Source: Paragonimus westermani
Lineage: Eukaryota > Platyhelminthes > Trematoda > Plagiorchiida > Troglotrematidae
Direction of reading: 5' to 3'
Length of the DNA stretch: 64,000 nt
NCBI GenBank assembly: GCA_008508345.1
Contig: QNGE01000427.1
Coordinates: forward strand, 72,034 to 136,033
The notes beneath the pieces were generated by a model that saw only the letters and a program-made list of their open reading frames with translations, had not been told where the DNA came from and ran no database searches. Both the position numbers and the translations under genes were made by a program. Shown here one piece after another: positions 47,501-58,175 of the stretch; the stretch's first letter is position 1, and each line of letters begins with the position of its first letter.

Positions 47501-50500
47501 TTACACTCGGTCTTTCACATAAAGACAGATCATGCCGGCGCGATAGATGGTGTATGTTGGTAAACGCCATCCGTACCTTTGCTATGTGATCTCATCAGGC
47601 GCTCCACCACAGCTGATAAAGCTCTCCAGATAAATAGACTTCCCGACTATTTTGAAATGCTACTAACCAAGAGTAAGAGCAGACGCAGAATCCTGCCAAA
47701 CTTGTAACAGCACTTTGCACAGAGCAGATGCAGAGGCCACATCATAATTATGGAATGAAACCTCTAGTTTGTTTAAATTGCACTAGGTTCGATTATTAAT
47801 CAGTTGTAAGATATCCGACCCAAATTTAGTACGAATGAAGTTGAACAGTTTGGGCGTCGTGTTTAACATGTTATTGAATAACAATGTTACGAGCAAGTTG
47901 TAATACCTACTTTCCAACCACCTCGGGTGGCCTTCCTCAGGAGTGTTGTAATCGAAATCACATTCGATTACAACACTCCTGAGGAAGGCCACCCGAGGTG
48001 GTTGAAACGTAGAGTATTACAACTTGCTCTTAACGTTGTGTTATTCCCAATCTGTTTATCAATGCACTGTGTTCCCTGTGAACCCTCGCAAATTAGGACA
48101 ACACCACCTGCATTCTGTGTGTCTCAAAGCCCAGTTACTAGGAGCAGTTACACACTATCACATTCACAGTCTATCAATGCACACTCTAGGACCTCGCCTA
48201 CCGTAAAGCTGAGATGCCAAAAGTAAGTGATACACTACCATAAGCCTTAACCCTGCTCGAGGTCTGAGGATAATGTGCCTTCAGGATGTTGACATACTCC
48301 TCAGGCACACCACTACTCGATAAACAGTCCAGAGTGCAGCTCTATCAACCGAATCGAAAGCCCCTCTGGTGGCCATGGAGACAACTGTTGGTCTTCTATA
48401 TGAAGGCGGTGTTCAAGCATCTGGTAAAGTGTAAAGATGTGATCGGTGTAATCACGATCAGTACGGAACCCACCTTGCTCCTCACATATGTTCTTCGCGC
48501 GTTTCACTTCGTCTCCGAAGTACAATGGTTGCGAGTAACTTTGATGCAATAGAAAACAAGCTAGTCCTTCGGCGATTTTCTAGCAAAGTGCATGAACTCT
48601 TTTTGAAAACGGAGACGATGCTAGCCAATGTCCAGTCATTTGGGACAACTTCACTGACCCAGATTTTCTGGAGCAGAACCGTCAGCTCTCTATTCAAGGT
48701 TTAACCTCCATCTACAGAAACGGCAGGAGGGAATTCATCTAGGCAGGGTGTCTTGTGACGTTTTAGTAGCCTGATCTCGGCAGAGACTTCCGTTTCCGAG
48801 GGTGCAGAAACGTCGGCAGAACAGTGACCACAGGCAGAGCCCAAAGGCGCAGTCAGCGGCTCAGGTGGCCAGTTGAACTACTGTTGGGAGTGCCCGGTCC
48901 AGCACCTAAAAGTCGCTGCGGGTTAGGAATAGACTCACCACTGACTTCGCAGAGTACCTCGTTCACACCTGACTCCAGGTGAGGTGGGGAAGCTTCCAAG
49001 AGTTCCCAGTAGCAGCGGCTTGTTCCATCTCAATGACGCTGTGTTCACCAGGCCGTGCGATCCGCTCGTGGTTGCTCCCGGAGCTCCAATCTAGTAGTCT
49101 TGCAGACCGAGTTATATTCGGTGCTGGAGCGTCGAAAAGCTCTGGTGATCACGTACAGACCGAGCGGTTGGAAGCTAAACGAGCAGTAGTACCACACGAG
49201 GCAATACTGCACTTATGCATAACATGCCGTACATGTGTCCAATGTGCTTCATTGTCGTCTGGTGGCTGTAATCCTAAACTAGAAGCAAGCGCACGCTGTT
49301 TAGCGTAAAGCGCATGTCTTCCTGCTAGCTTAGATACGTCAGTTTGTGGTTCACGGCGAAATGGCCTCCCACCACAGCGAACTTGGCGCGCAGCAACGTA
49401 TGATCCTAACGCGCGCAGGTGCTCGAGAATAACTTGGAACCCTGGAAACAGCCACGCCACTCATAGTTGACGACCTGATGAGCGTTCTTTAGGGCTGTCG
49501 GATAATTATTTGCCATTTACGAGTACACCAAAACTTGTTTAATAAATGCAGCACTACTGTCACCCGCATGAGAGAGGTTAGAAAAGGTAGCTTCAAGCTG
49601 AGAATACTTCGATCGCCTAACGGTTAGCCGTGACCATTAAGTCCGAAAACTTGGGGTGGTTTTAGCGAAATATGTTGCGTGCAGCAATATTAGGAATCAC
49701 AAGTCTATGTCCCATTTACTGCGTACCGTTGCTACCCACATCTCTTATTGCCAAATGAACCAGATTTTCGAGCCATTGGTTCTAGGCGGGGTTCCTCAAG
49801 AAAATCCTCCATCCTGTTGTCCAAAAGAACTACCTTTTAAGTCAGATGGCTAGTCCGAAGGCTCAGATGTCAGACGCCCATTACTGTTGTGCTCAGCAAA
49901 TCTATTCAAAATTACTTCAAGCTTCTGAGAAACAGCGAGTTCTCGACTTACCGGCTACTACGCCGAAAGTCATGGGCAACCACTAGGATACAGTGCTCTC
50001 TGCTTGCAGATAACTTTTTGAAACCCCTTCTTCTTTACGCAGAAGACACCCCACAACCGCCCACATCGCCAAGTCGTCGTCAACAGCGAGTCTGTATGCG
50101 TCAGGTTGTTGAACGTTCTTCTTTTCCGTGCACCTCCATTGCTTTTTGTAACAGGTCTCCTTCGTGGCATGTATGTACTTATTAGTTATTCCACCACTAT
50201 GTGGACTACTGTCAGGAGTGACGGCAGTCCGTGGCATAGTGCTCATGTGTACGGCTCAAAGACGAAGACAATGTTGACTCAAAATTATATCCAGTTTTTA
50301 AATGCTGTTGAAAGTTTTTCGACCCCAATGAGTAATACACCGACAATCACGGCCAACCACTGAACGATTGGGGTGTTGTTTGTTTGACGGTATCTTTTTT
50401 ACCCTTCCCTCACTTCATGCTTATGTGGAAGACAACAGTATTTCAACTACAAAATTACTTTGGTGTGCACTTATCGGACCATGCCTTACTTCCTAAGGGT

Positions 50501-53500
50501 ATAAGTGCTTTTCGTCTGACTACTCCCCTGTGTCTTGTCTGACATGGTTGTGCCTGGTGAGACCGAAGTCATAATCAGCATAACCTTCTGGATCAATGTG
50601 GTCTGCAAGCTTGATCCCCATAACCAGTTGGTAGGATAGCAATGTTTCCCACGCGTAAGGTAATTATGCTTGCACGAGCCTACCAGTACAACACTTAGTG
50701 TTGCATCAAGAACAAGACTACTCAACACTGCTAACTAATAAACTTCGTGCATTCAGCGGTTAACATTACCTCGGCGAAATGGCAAACAAGACGTAGAGCA
50801 AAGGAACACAGCCGAACAGGCGACAGCAGATAAACAGGTGAATTTAGACAAGTGCCAGAGCAAACACAACGCCGACGGAGCTTACATCTGATAAAAATTA
50901 CAGTGATGCAGCGCGGCTCTTACTTGACCTCTGCCATGCTCATATTCATACTATCATATTGTCAAATAAGTAGGGCATGTTAAGCGCACCCTCCCTAGTA
51001 TGGGCATTGGTACCACCCACATTTTGATGTCATGTAGTCATTCATTCAGTCACAACGGCCATAAGTCTAAGAGGCTCGAATCGCCGTTCATTGTAACAAC
51101 GATGTAGAAAAACCTAGAAGAAAACGTTAAAGGGTTAAAAATTGACAAAGATAAGGCTGGGCAGAAGAACTGGAAATGGTTCGAGTTCAAGAACGCTACT
51201 GATTGCGCCAAAGGGCCAGTTCGGAAAGCGTTTCTAATCAGTGATTTGGGTAAACACAAATACCCCAACCGGGTAGGCGACACCTACCTACCTTACTCAG
51301 TGGAACAATCGTGGCTTAAATGTTTCGCGACCCTGTTGTTGCTTGACCACCATGCGGTTTCATCCAACTGTTGGTGGTCTGATTAAGTGCAGCAAACGCC
51401 CAAACATCGCACACTGTGTAGCCCGAATAGCCGACCAACTAAGTATGTATTCCGAGCGTTCTGAAACACGCACTGGCAGACGGTCGCCTTGTTTAGGCGA
51501 ACATCCCACTTGATATGTGTGAAGTAGATGGAGGGCACAGTGGATTAATTCGTACTAAATATTTGTGGCAAAGGGTCAGTGAACGTTAATATAGTCCGTA
51601 ACAGCCTACAATTGTTCCAATTCCGTTAAGCCTGACGCTCTTTCTGAAAACTTGTCGACCTGCCTGTTTGGATAGTTAATTCAAATTGAGCTGCCAGAAA
51701 GCAACATGTAACAAAAGAAGTTGATAAGCGGCCTACAGAAACGATGTCTGATTGCTCTCCAACTATGTTATTGGTAGAATGATAGATGTTCCAACAACTT
51801 CTTGAAATGTCTTTCCTAAGTGCAAAGATGTGACCAGTAGAGGAGGGTTTGCGTTGGTTGATTTAGGTACTAAAACGGAGTTAAGGCATCGAACTACCAC
51901 CAGAAACGACATGTAGCTGTTACGACTTCGTTTTACCAATTTGCCAGCATACATATTAACGCTTAGAACACGAATCAGGAGTCCCACAGTGATACCCACA
52001 TCTTGTAAGTAGGGACTGTACATTTTATAACCTTGCACCTAGCGAAATATTGGCGCCTCAAATCTCGTCTACCTCAAAACGCACAAACAGACAACCACAA
52101 AGCTGTACGCGTACGTACATAGATGCATAAAAATTGCTTGCATATAATCGAACGCTTAAAATCAGGTACGAACAAATTAGCCTGTTCGGCTAAGAACTGT
52201 CTGGGTTTATTCAACTTACAAAGGTTGATGAGAGAACCGCGGACAGGTTTGAGAGATTGGAATTGCATAACAAGGTGCAATGGTGGTAGGCGGCATTGGA
52301 ACCCAACCGAGAAGATGAGCCCGAGATTTTGGAAGGTTTCTGTGAGAAACATGTCGAAAGGCATCTAAATTCAGTTCCAGAAAAGTCCGTACAGTATGAA
52401 CTACTCACAAAACTCATTCACAACAACCAGACACTCCTATTACAGCGGTGTAGGTGGAATGAAAGCCATTTCGAAAACATAACGGGTGAGGCACACATAC
52501 ATCAACTGGAAACCTGAACTAACCAAGAACACATAATCCGCATACACAGCGTAATCAGTTGGAAAACCATACGAGAAAAATGTATTCGACAATGGAATCT
52601 TCCTGTAAACGTGAACCAGGTGTGTCGACTCAAACAAACAAACAGGAGTGCCTCCTTCAGTATGACATCTGATAAACCCCGTCAGACCGGCCGAGATTTT
52701 AACTGCTAGTCAGAAGTGGTGAGAACGATTTCTAGTATTCACTCCCGAGTTTCCATTAGTTAAGCATCCTTGAGGACTAAGGGACGACGTGAACAAGACA
52801 AAGTAACAGGATTGAACCACATCTATTCGGCAATCAACAGGGCATGCTGTGACGAACATTTTCACATGCAATACAGACAAATAAATAATGGAATTTGCAC
52901 AGAAAATCTTACAGAACATTAGGAATCTCAAAATTTATACTAAGTTGGAATTTTCGACTAACCGATTTTAAGAGCAATACACAGATTGTGTGTAGTAAAA
53001 CCTCCTTTAGGCAAGCATTTGGCTTCGTTGCTTAAACGACCATGTTTGGAGCTGGATGGATAATCAAACCTTAATAAGCTCTTACACCTTCTCTACACAT
53101 ATATTTTAATGTAACTTTATAGAACGCAATGGTGGCCGACTAGAAGATGCGGAAGGATAGCATACATCAAATAGGAAACGGGTGAGAGCACACCAATCAA
53201 GGATGATACGACAACCGCTGACCAGTTTCAAATGAAGCCTTGAAGGATAATCCAAAATCGCTCTTCAACACGCACGCACATCTTCAGCTTTGCAACACAC
53301 TCGAGGAGTACAACGGTGTGGACTGCTGTAAAGCAACTGTTATCAGTAAACAATCTATACAAAAATTACGAAGAAAACAAGCTACCTTCATCTTTTAGGG
53401 AGAGTAATGCCTACATATCCCTTATCAATCCATTAAACCTCATCACAGAGACCGTCTTCCTACAGCGACCGCTGTTCAGGGGCCCGAATGGTGGTACCCA

Positions 53501-54234
53501 CTGAAGGATTATATTGAGCTATACACCGGCTGAAACTTAAAGACCATTCGAAACAGCCTAGTAGTGGGAAGCAGACTACTGATATTACAGTAGCAAGTTC
53601 CAGCCCCGGTTGTTGTGCACGTCTAGAATTAGGCAGCTTGGCAATGTCTAGTCTATACGAAGCCTAGTAGGTCATATGATAAGAAAAGCTCCACGAAGTT
53701 GAAAAAAATTAAATAGCAAACTTTTTGTGGTGATTACACTGGCAGAAGCTCATATACGGACAAAACACGGTTGTAAGAAAAACAATGCCTAACCGAATTT
53801 TCATTATCCGCCAGCCATAAGTCGTAACGTTCACCAACATGAAACAACTTGGTAGGATGCAGAGTCTGAAGAGTATCTTGTAGAAACTCCATGCACTTTC
53901 GCCGATCCAAGTCCTGTCGGGAAGTCATAAACGAAATATTCAGATTATTATTATCATGGTAGACAGCTCCACCTCCTGACTGTCTGCGTGCTAGTGACCA
54001 GCCATTTTCGTGAAGCAATTCGACGCAACACTCTTTCCAAGAGCTTTGAAATCGTCCAATCACAACGCAAGGATTACTGCGCCAAAGCAAAAGATCGGTT
54101 GTATGACCAGCTTGACGAGTTCTTTCCCGGTCCAAATGCAAACAGGCTTCGAAGGCTAGGTTTCGAAATATGTCTCTCGATTGAAGGAGGAAGATGCGAC
54201 TAAATGCGCGAGGCACTGCAGAATAGACACACAT
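41092..54234 (-). CDS. LIPT1: Lipoyltransferase 1, mitochondrial (LplA family), complete four-exon gene
   Basis: Family role: transfers or ligates lipoyl groups onto lysines of mitochondrial 2-oxoacid dehydrogenase E2 subunits. Coding exons on the minus strand are 54234-53794, 52339-52220, 43268-43164 and 41532-41092 (147, 40, 35 and 146 codons, then TGA). All introns are phase 0. The product is 368 residues, against about 373 for the human enzyme. Family landmarks appear in order: WRSNPCVVIGRFQSSWKEC, RRQSGGGAVYHD, GERYDLWLAD, the lysine motif KISG, AYHHCTLLC, ATASVRSPVVNL, then the C-terminal WSWINGASPAF. The Arg-rich N-terminus suits a mitochondrial leader. An in-frame stop at 54295-54297 makes the ATG at 54234 the first possible start. 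One oddity is HDNNN where the family has HDxGN. Non-coding 5' exons cannot be excluded. Confidence 0.93.
41533..43163 (-). other. LIPT1: LIPT1 intron 3 (1.6 kb)
   Basis: Phase 0, donor GTAAGT, acceptor TTACAG. The frame of the last exon stays open about 140 bases into this intron, which makes the final exon look longer than it is. No repeat recognised. Confidence 0.7.
43164..43268 (-). CDS. LIPT1: LIPT1 coding exon 3 (ATASVRSPVVNL segment)
   Basis: A 105-nt exon of 35 codons between acceptor CTCTACAG and donor GTAAGT, phase 0 on both sides. Its start, TKATASVRSPVVNL, matches the conserved family segment that reads NATASIPSLVKNL in the human enzyme. The rest (VEKVQEVVVESWIAWLTR) fits the following helix. 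It is too short to stand out as an ORF and was found by searching for the missing segment with the right splice signals. Confidence 0.88.
43960..45010 (-). mobile_element. Ty3/gypsy-type LTR retrotransposon fragment (RNase H, possible integrase finger)
   Basis: The minus-strand frame 44972-44685 reads FDTSGIGIKAVL, then ASRAVTKAGIRYSTIEKERIAIVWTLRWRIYLSG. This matches the RNase H domain that follows RT in Ty3/gypsy elements (TDASxxGIGAVL, ASRxLTxAExxYSTxEKExLAIVWAL). Some 500 bases downstream a frame reads NVRQLVRECETDKC, like the HHCC finger of the integrase (RxxVRxCxxC) with the last Cys changed. The RT itself is not visible. Frames are broken. Confidence 0.6.
45600..46200 (-). mobile_element. 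LINE fragment, RT C-terminal side
   Basis: The minus-strand frame reads DSPFETVESFTHLSSSGSPA, then DDISTRITKTH and LPVDIKGWDTRCLHE. This matches the LINE segment after the RT palm (VVESFTYLGSCIS, DDISxRIxKAR, LSIKGRVYNA). Support is strongest for 45600-45880. The higher part is in the same long open frame but not clearly homologous. Confidence 0.6.
46845..49475 (-). mobile_element. LINE retrotransposon copy, family 2, decayed and interrupted
   Basis: Minus-strand order from high to low: linker after the endonuclease (VSKLAGRHALYAKQRALASSLG, then EAHWTHVRHVMHKCSIASCGTT; 49460-49149); RT start (SEVVPNDWTLASIVSVFKK and KLLATIVLRRRSETREE; 48697-48490); EEQGGFRTDRDYTDHIFTLYQMLEHR (48470); C-terminal RT (KTLVFDHLCLRSISG; near 47420); RLRWLGQILGMPVRHLPHRAV (about 47280); and GRCRLSGWSLKDNEHLWLRTLSD ending near 47085, then a 3' UTR. 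The palm with YxDD is absent, and a palindromic insert lies there at about 47600-48250. Confidence 0.8.
47876..48046. repeat. Long palindrome with perfect 42-bp inner arms
   Basis: Bases 47915-47956 and 47963-48004 are exact reverse complements separated by six bases (ATCACA). The similarity continues outward with mismatches to about 47876 and 48046, giving arms of about 80 bp. Each arm contains CTGAGGA, a hairpin CCACC-CGA-GGTGG, then GAAAC (GAAAG in the left arm). It interrupts the LINE at 46.8-49.5 kb. Confidence 0.9.
51290..51500 (-). mobile_element. LINE family 2, 3' end fragment
   Basis: The stretch around CATGCGGTTT, CCAACTGTTGGTGGT and the following bases resembles the 3' UTR of the LINE at 46850-46990 (TCATCGCACGGTTT, CTAACTGTTGGTGGT) in the same orientation. 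Only a 5'-truncated tail appears to be present. Confidence 0.45.
52220..52339 (-). CDS. LIPT1: LIPT1 coding exon 2 (catalytic lysine region)
   Basis: A 120-nt exon of 40 codons, phase 0 on both sides. The acceptor is GTTTCTCACAG and the donor consensus GTAAGT. It carries KISG, matching the conserved lysine motif of the family, and AYHHCTLLC, close to the human segment. The frame stops just beyond the donor, so splicing is required. Confidence 0.92.
52340..53793 (-). other. LIPT1: LIPT1 intron 1 (1.45 kb)
   Basis: Phase 0, donor GTTAGG, acceptor CTCACAG. No repeat or other gene recognised inside. Confidence 0.7.
53794..54234 (-). CDS. LIPT1: LIPT1 coding exon 1 (N-terminus and lipoate-binding loop)
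   Basis: Holds 147 codons from ATG at 54234. An Arg-containing leader (PRAFSRIFLLQSRDIFRNL) is followed by VVIGRFQ, then RRQSGGGAVYHD, the glycine-rich substrate loop of LplA-type ligases, and GERYDLWLAD. It ends phase 0 after NENS at donor GTTAGG, an acceptable but weak GT donor. Reading past the donor loses family similarity and reaches a stop. Confidence 0.92.
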
Positions 54235-54907
54235 GAGGTGTAAACTTGCACGGCGCAAAACAACAGTCACTCCAGATAGTAAAAAAGTGGATGCTTATAC
54301 GTGATGAGAATGAACCATCTGAAATGAAAACCAGATAACAGTACTGAAATTAGGATAACAGCGACAAACGAAGCAAGTGTGCAACATCGTAGCGACAATT
54401 TCAAGACCGCACAAAAACGATGACGTAAATCTTCCCTGTAATAACTTAACAATAACTTCGTATTCAAAAATAACCGGTGCAGTCGCCACTATGGTGTAAG
54501 ACAACGACGTAAGCAGTTGAATTAAACCGAGATATCATAACCTTAATCGTTTTTCTCATGAGTGGAATGATCACGTGTCCGTGTGACAGCACGTGGCAGC
54601 AGCCGGAATTGGGTTAACTGGGTGAGGAATTTGCTACGGAATGCACTACCAAACATGCATGAAAGGGGTGGTGGAACAGAAAGGTTAACAATCCGTTGCG
54701 GCCAAGCATACAGGATTGAGGAAGCAGCCTCTTTTGGTTTTGCGCATCCATTGTGTAGAAAATAGTAACGTGGCTGTAACCGGGATGTCGGCGGGTAATG
54801 AAAATCGTCGAATTCATTCCTATATTGTTTCGTACAGTTGTCACTGAAATGACACATGAACTCTGACGTTCGCCGTCAACCAGATATCGATGAATATAAC
54901 AACAAAC

Positions 54908-54940
54908 CGGAGAGAGAGAGAGAGGAGAGAGAGGAAGGAA
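54908..54940 (+). repeat. GA-rich microsatellite
   Basis: An imperfect run of GA units with GAG and GGAA interruptions. It creates the Glu/Arg-rich stretch of an otherwise unsupported open frame. Confidence 0.9.
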
Positions 54941-56006
54941 GGATGGGCCGCATCCACTTTTTCCACTTTGAAGTTAAGGAGGCGGGGGTATACACTCTTG
55001 TGATTGGCTACTTCATTTGGCAGTTGGATAGGAAATGTGATCATCTGTACACACCACGGCCGTGGGTTGTCACACTTATCGTTAAATGCACGTTTGGGAA
55101 ACGACGGACTAAAGGAAAGACTTCGGTCACCCGACTGTACATGGATGTTCTAGATATAAACTGTAAGTGCAAACAGCTAAACAGTGAAAAACAATAAACT
55201 AGTATTCATTACAAACAGTAGGTAGCCGACTGTCTGATGCCTTGCTAACAGTAATAATAACAACAATAATACACTCGTCAGTGAGCCAATCTGAGAGGCA
55301 ATGTCTCCGAAGTCACTCAAAACTAGTGATTAGGATTAAAAATACCCCCATAAGGTACTTTTACAGGCTATTCCTTGGGAGATTCTGACATTATCGTCGA
55401 TCGCTGATAAGCGACAGCAAAATGATTGAAATCCGCCTTGATACTTAGAGGTCCGCGAATTACCTGGCCTGTCATACATTGGTAAACACGTGAGACGGTG
55501 CACTAATACGAGATGACTCATCATCACTAACACACAGAAAACAGACGGATCAGGCACGGTAAGTGGAGCGAAATGTAAACATAACCAACTGGTCCACTCA
55601 CTCAATAGTGTTGCAAAAACAAAGAGAATCATGATAGGAATTAAGGATGGAAACACCGAAGCAGCGAACAGCTACTTTCTAGGGTTGATAAACACCATAT
55701 TTCAGCCGGTTGATCGGTCGTGAAACAATCAAACCTTACATGTTAGTTCTACCGAAGTTCGTTAGTCAATAGTGCATAAAGCATCTCCCAGCGAATTTGC
55801 AGTAATTCGTCTTCTGAAATCGGACGAGAGGAACCTTAGATTTACCGATTTTACCACGGAAGCTTCACGTGGCATCGACTCCCAGCTAACAAATTTGATC
55901 GCTGAAACCTATATACAGCGGGCACAGTCTACGCCAATCCAAATACACTTTTGGAAAGACCGCTGTGTGGCAAAACCCAAACAGCCTGAACTCAAGATGA
56001 ATGTGA

Positions 56007-56060
56007 CAGCAATCGCCAAAACACGATATTGAGGTGCCTTACAGGATGACCAGTGCAACC

Positions 56061-56099
<39 letters not shown>

Positions 56100-56175
56100 N
56101 CAGCAATCGCCAAAACACGATATTGAGGTGCCTTACAGGATGACCAGTGCAACCCGATATATATATATATATATA
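56007..56175. repeat. AT microsatellites and exact duplication around a single N
   Basis: A 56-base segment starting CAGCAATCGCC at 56007 runs into (AT)n at 56063-56099, then one N at 56100. The same 56 bases restart at 56101 and run into a second (AT)n at 56157-56175. The exact identity and the N point to an assembly join in which both contig ends kept the same flank. Confidence 0.95.
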
Positions 56176-57924
56176 AACACTAATCCTTCTATTGTCATAC
56201 ACTAGAGCAAGCATTCCTATGTTAGTTTCTCAGCTGGATGTCACAAAATGCTTCAACGGAAGTGGGGTCTCTCGTGAAATTGATTCCCCAAAACCAGAAG
56301 AAACTGCACCGAAAGCCGCAGAACTATGCGCATTTGTTGGGTAGTGAAACCTATTTGGGCACACCTGCAACGAAGTGATGAAGAGTTTTGTCCCAAATAA
56401 AAACGGAGTCAATGGACTGCGTTAGAGCAGTTTGGAAACCATTCCAGACGTCCACATTGACCAAAAGAATTTAATGCAAGCAAAACGGAAGGCGAATAAC
56501 TGATAGGTTTTATACAAAGAGATTCTTGGGTGTTGTGCTGTGGTTGCTGTGAAATAACTATGATGTCTCCCGGATACAGCACTCCTGCAGCAGCATATAC
56601 CTTCCTGCAGAACGGACACCTTTTCAGGCTGAACCGTTTTGGCCGAACCTGATGTTCGTTATATAAGGAGAAAGCGTATGGAAATCACTCGGCAAATTTC
56701 AGTCCACTAAATCCTTGTGAACAAGTTACAGACAAAGATGTTCACATTTACGTCATCTTCAGTAACTGGAATCCACCAAGGCTACCGACAGAAATGAATA
56801 CTCAGACGACTTAAAAGTCTCGAGAACACCTCATCCTGGCGCAGCAGTTTACGATAGACAGAAGCCTACTTCTGTCTTGTCCGGCTTAACGGACCAATTT
56901 GTGTAATCTTTGATCAGCGCATGCGGTATCTGTGATAGCCAACTGATGGCGGGCCTAGAAAACTTTTACAATTCTTAACCACTTCAGCATACCCACCCAA
57001 GACATATGTAAGAATCAAAAAATCAATTGTTTCACTTTTTCCGTCCTTGACATTCCAAATATTGGTAAACAGTTCGAACTGCATGTCGTACTACCATGTG
57101 CAATCTACACCATGTGAAGCAGGTGATTTGGAAGCAACAGCTCACAAATGGATAATGTGGTAGATACCAGTCGGCTATGAAGCGCGGGAACACTTCCTCG
57201 ATAACCTAACACCAAATCGAGCGATACTGTGCGGTGGAGAGTAGGCGGGGGTTATCAATGGGCACGGCAGCGCAGTCATTTAGACGAGTTTGAAAACCGA
57301 AAAGGCGTCTCGAGACTGGGCCCATCGACAACTAACACAAATTTCTAAAAAAGATACAAATTTCATGAGACAATCACAATCAAGCACAAATTATCCATGG
57401 GTTTAACACTGCCCCATCACTAAAATCAAGCAATCAGATTCAGAAAGGGCACGCAGGATTTCCATCCAGATGCGGGTGCGCTGAACACATTTTTACCATA
57501 TAAAAGGTTTCGAAGCATCGATACGCTTATATGCAGTCAACGGTCGTTGGTGTTTGTATTTGAAGGTTGTCTCTATTCAGTTGCTCATAGCGTTTTTCGG
57601 AACCGTCTCCTTCGTAAAGGATTACCGAGGACCATATGCACCCCGTAAGGCCAACGCACGATCATTCCATAGGCAGGGTAAGCAGCAGTGTGCTTAAGGA
57701 ATTTAGTCGCTTCAATGTAAAGCATCTGTAGGGTTGACCAACACGAAGTAGGCGGATGACAGTGATTTCCTTAGACCCTTTGCCCAAGGCATACAGATCA
57801 GGCTGAACAACGTGATGTCTGGACTGACGTAGGTGGTGGGTTACACCTTCAAAGGACAAAACACAGGATTGGGAATTTCCCAATCCTGCCTTCTTCACTG
57901 CCAGAGGTCAGGTTGAGAATGTGA

Positions 57925-58175
57925 ACCGCTTTGTTCTTACCAGCTCGTAACGACACTGCGGAGGCATCAGCAAGAAGAGCAGAAGAGTATTGCCCTTGTC
58001 AGTCCTTGTCGTCGGTTGTGGCGAAAATATCCAGTTGCCAGATGAAAGGGTGCAAGCCCGTACGGAGTCTGCTTTGCGCTGTGGTTCGGAAATGTGGTCT
58101 GTTCATGATGAAGATATGAACCGCCAGAGAGTGACTGATCATCGCTGTACACATGAATTAGCCCACATCAAATGA
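57925..58175 (+). mobile_element. LINE C-terminal fragment
   Basis: The plus strand reads SALRCGSEMWSVHDEDMNRQ, then RVTDHRCTHELAHIK. This fits the LINE segment VRSVLLYGSETWPVRxEDxRRLxVFDHRCLRSIAxI. The preceding DNA gives frame-shifted remnants of the segment before it. Strongly decayed. Confidence 0.65.

Larger units (their letters stand above)
43269..52219 (-). other. LIPT1: LIPT1 intron 2 (8.95 kb), transposon-filled
   Basis: Phase 0, donor GTAAGT at 52219, acceptor CTACAG at 43269. It holds an LTR-retrotransposon fragment, at least three LINE fragments in the same orientation as LIPT1, and an 80-bp-arm palindrome. Stretches at 43.3-43.9 kb, 49.5-51.3 kb and 51.5-52.2 kb show nothing I recognise. 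Confidence 0.7.
54235..57900. other. Upstream of LIPT1; no supported gene
   Basis: LIPT1 promoter DNA should lie here, but no TATA-like or initiator element can be singled out. The block 54540-54850 is richer in GC and CpG than its neighbours and has open frames on both strands, without homology. An 86-codon frame at 55772-56032 has fair amino-acid composition but no recognised family or convincing splice site. Confidence 0.4.

Noticed and set aside
54856..55197. Plus-strand open frame of 113 codons with an EREREER run
   Set aside because: The run is a GA microsatellite and the remainder has no similarity or splice support.
55909..56214. Minus-strand open frame containing repeated YIYIYI
   Set aside because: It is translation of AT microsatellites across an assembly gap.
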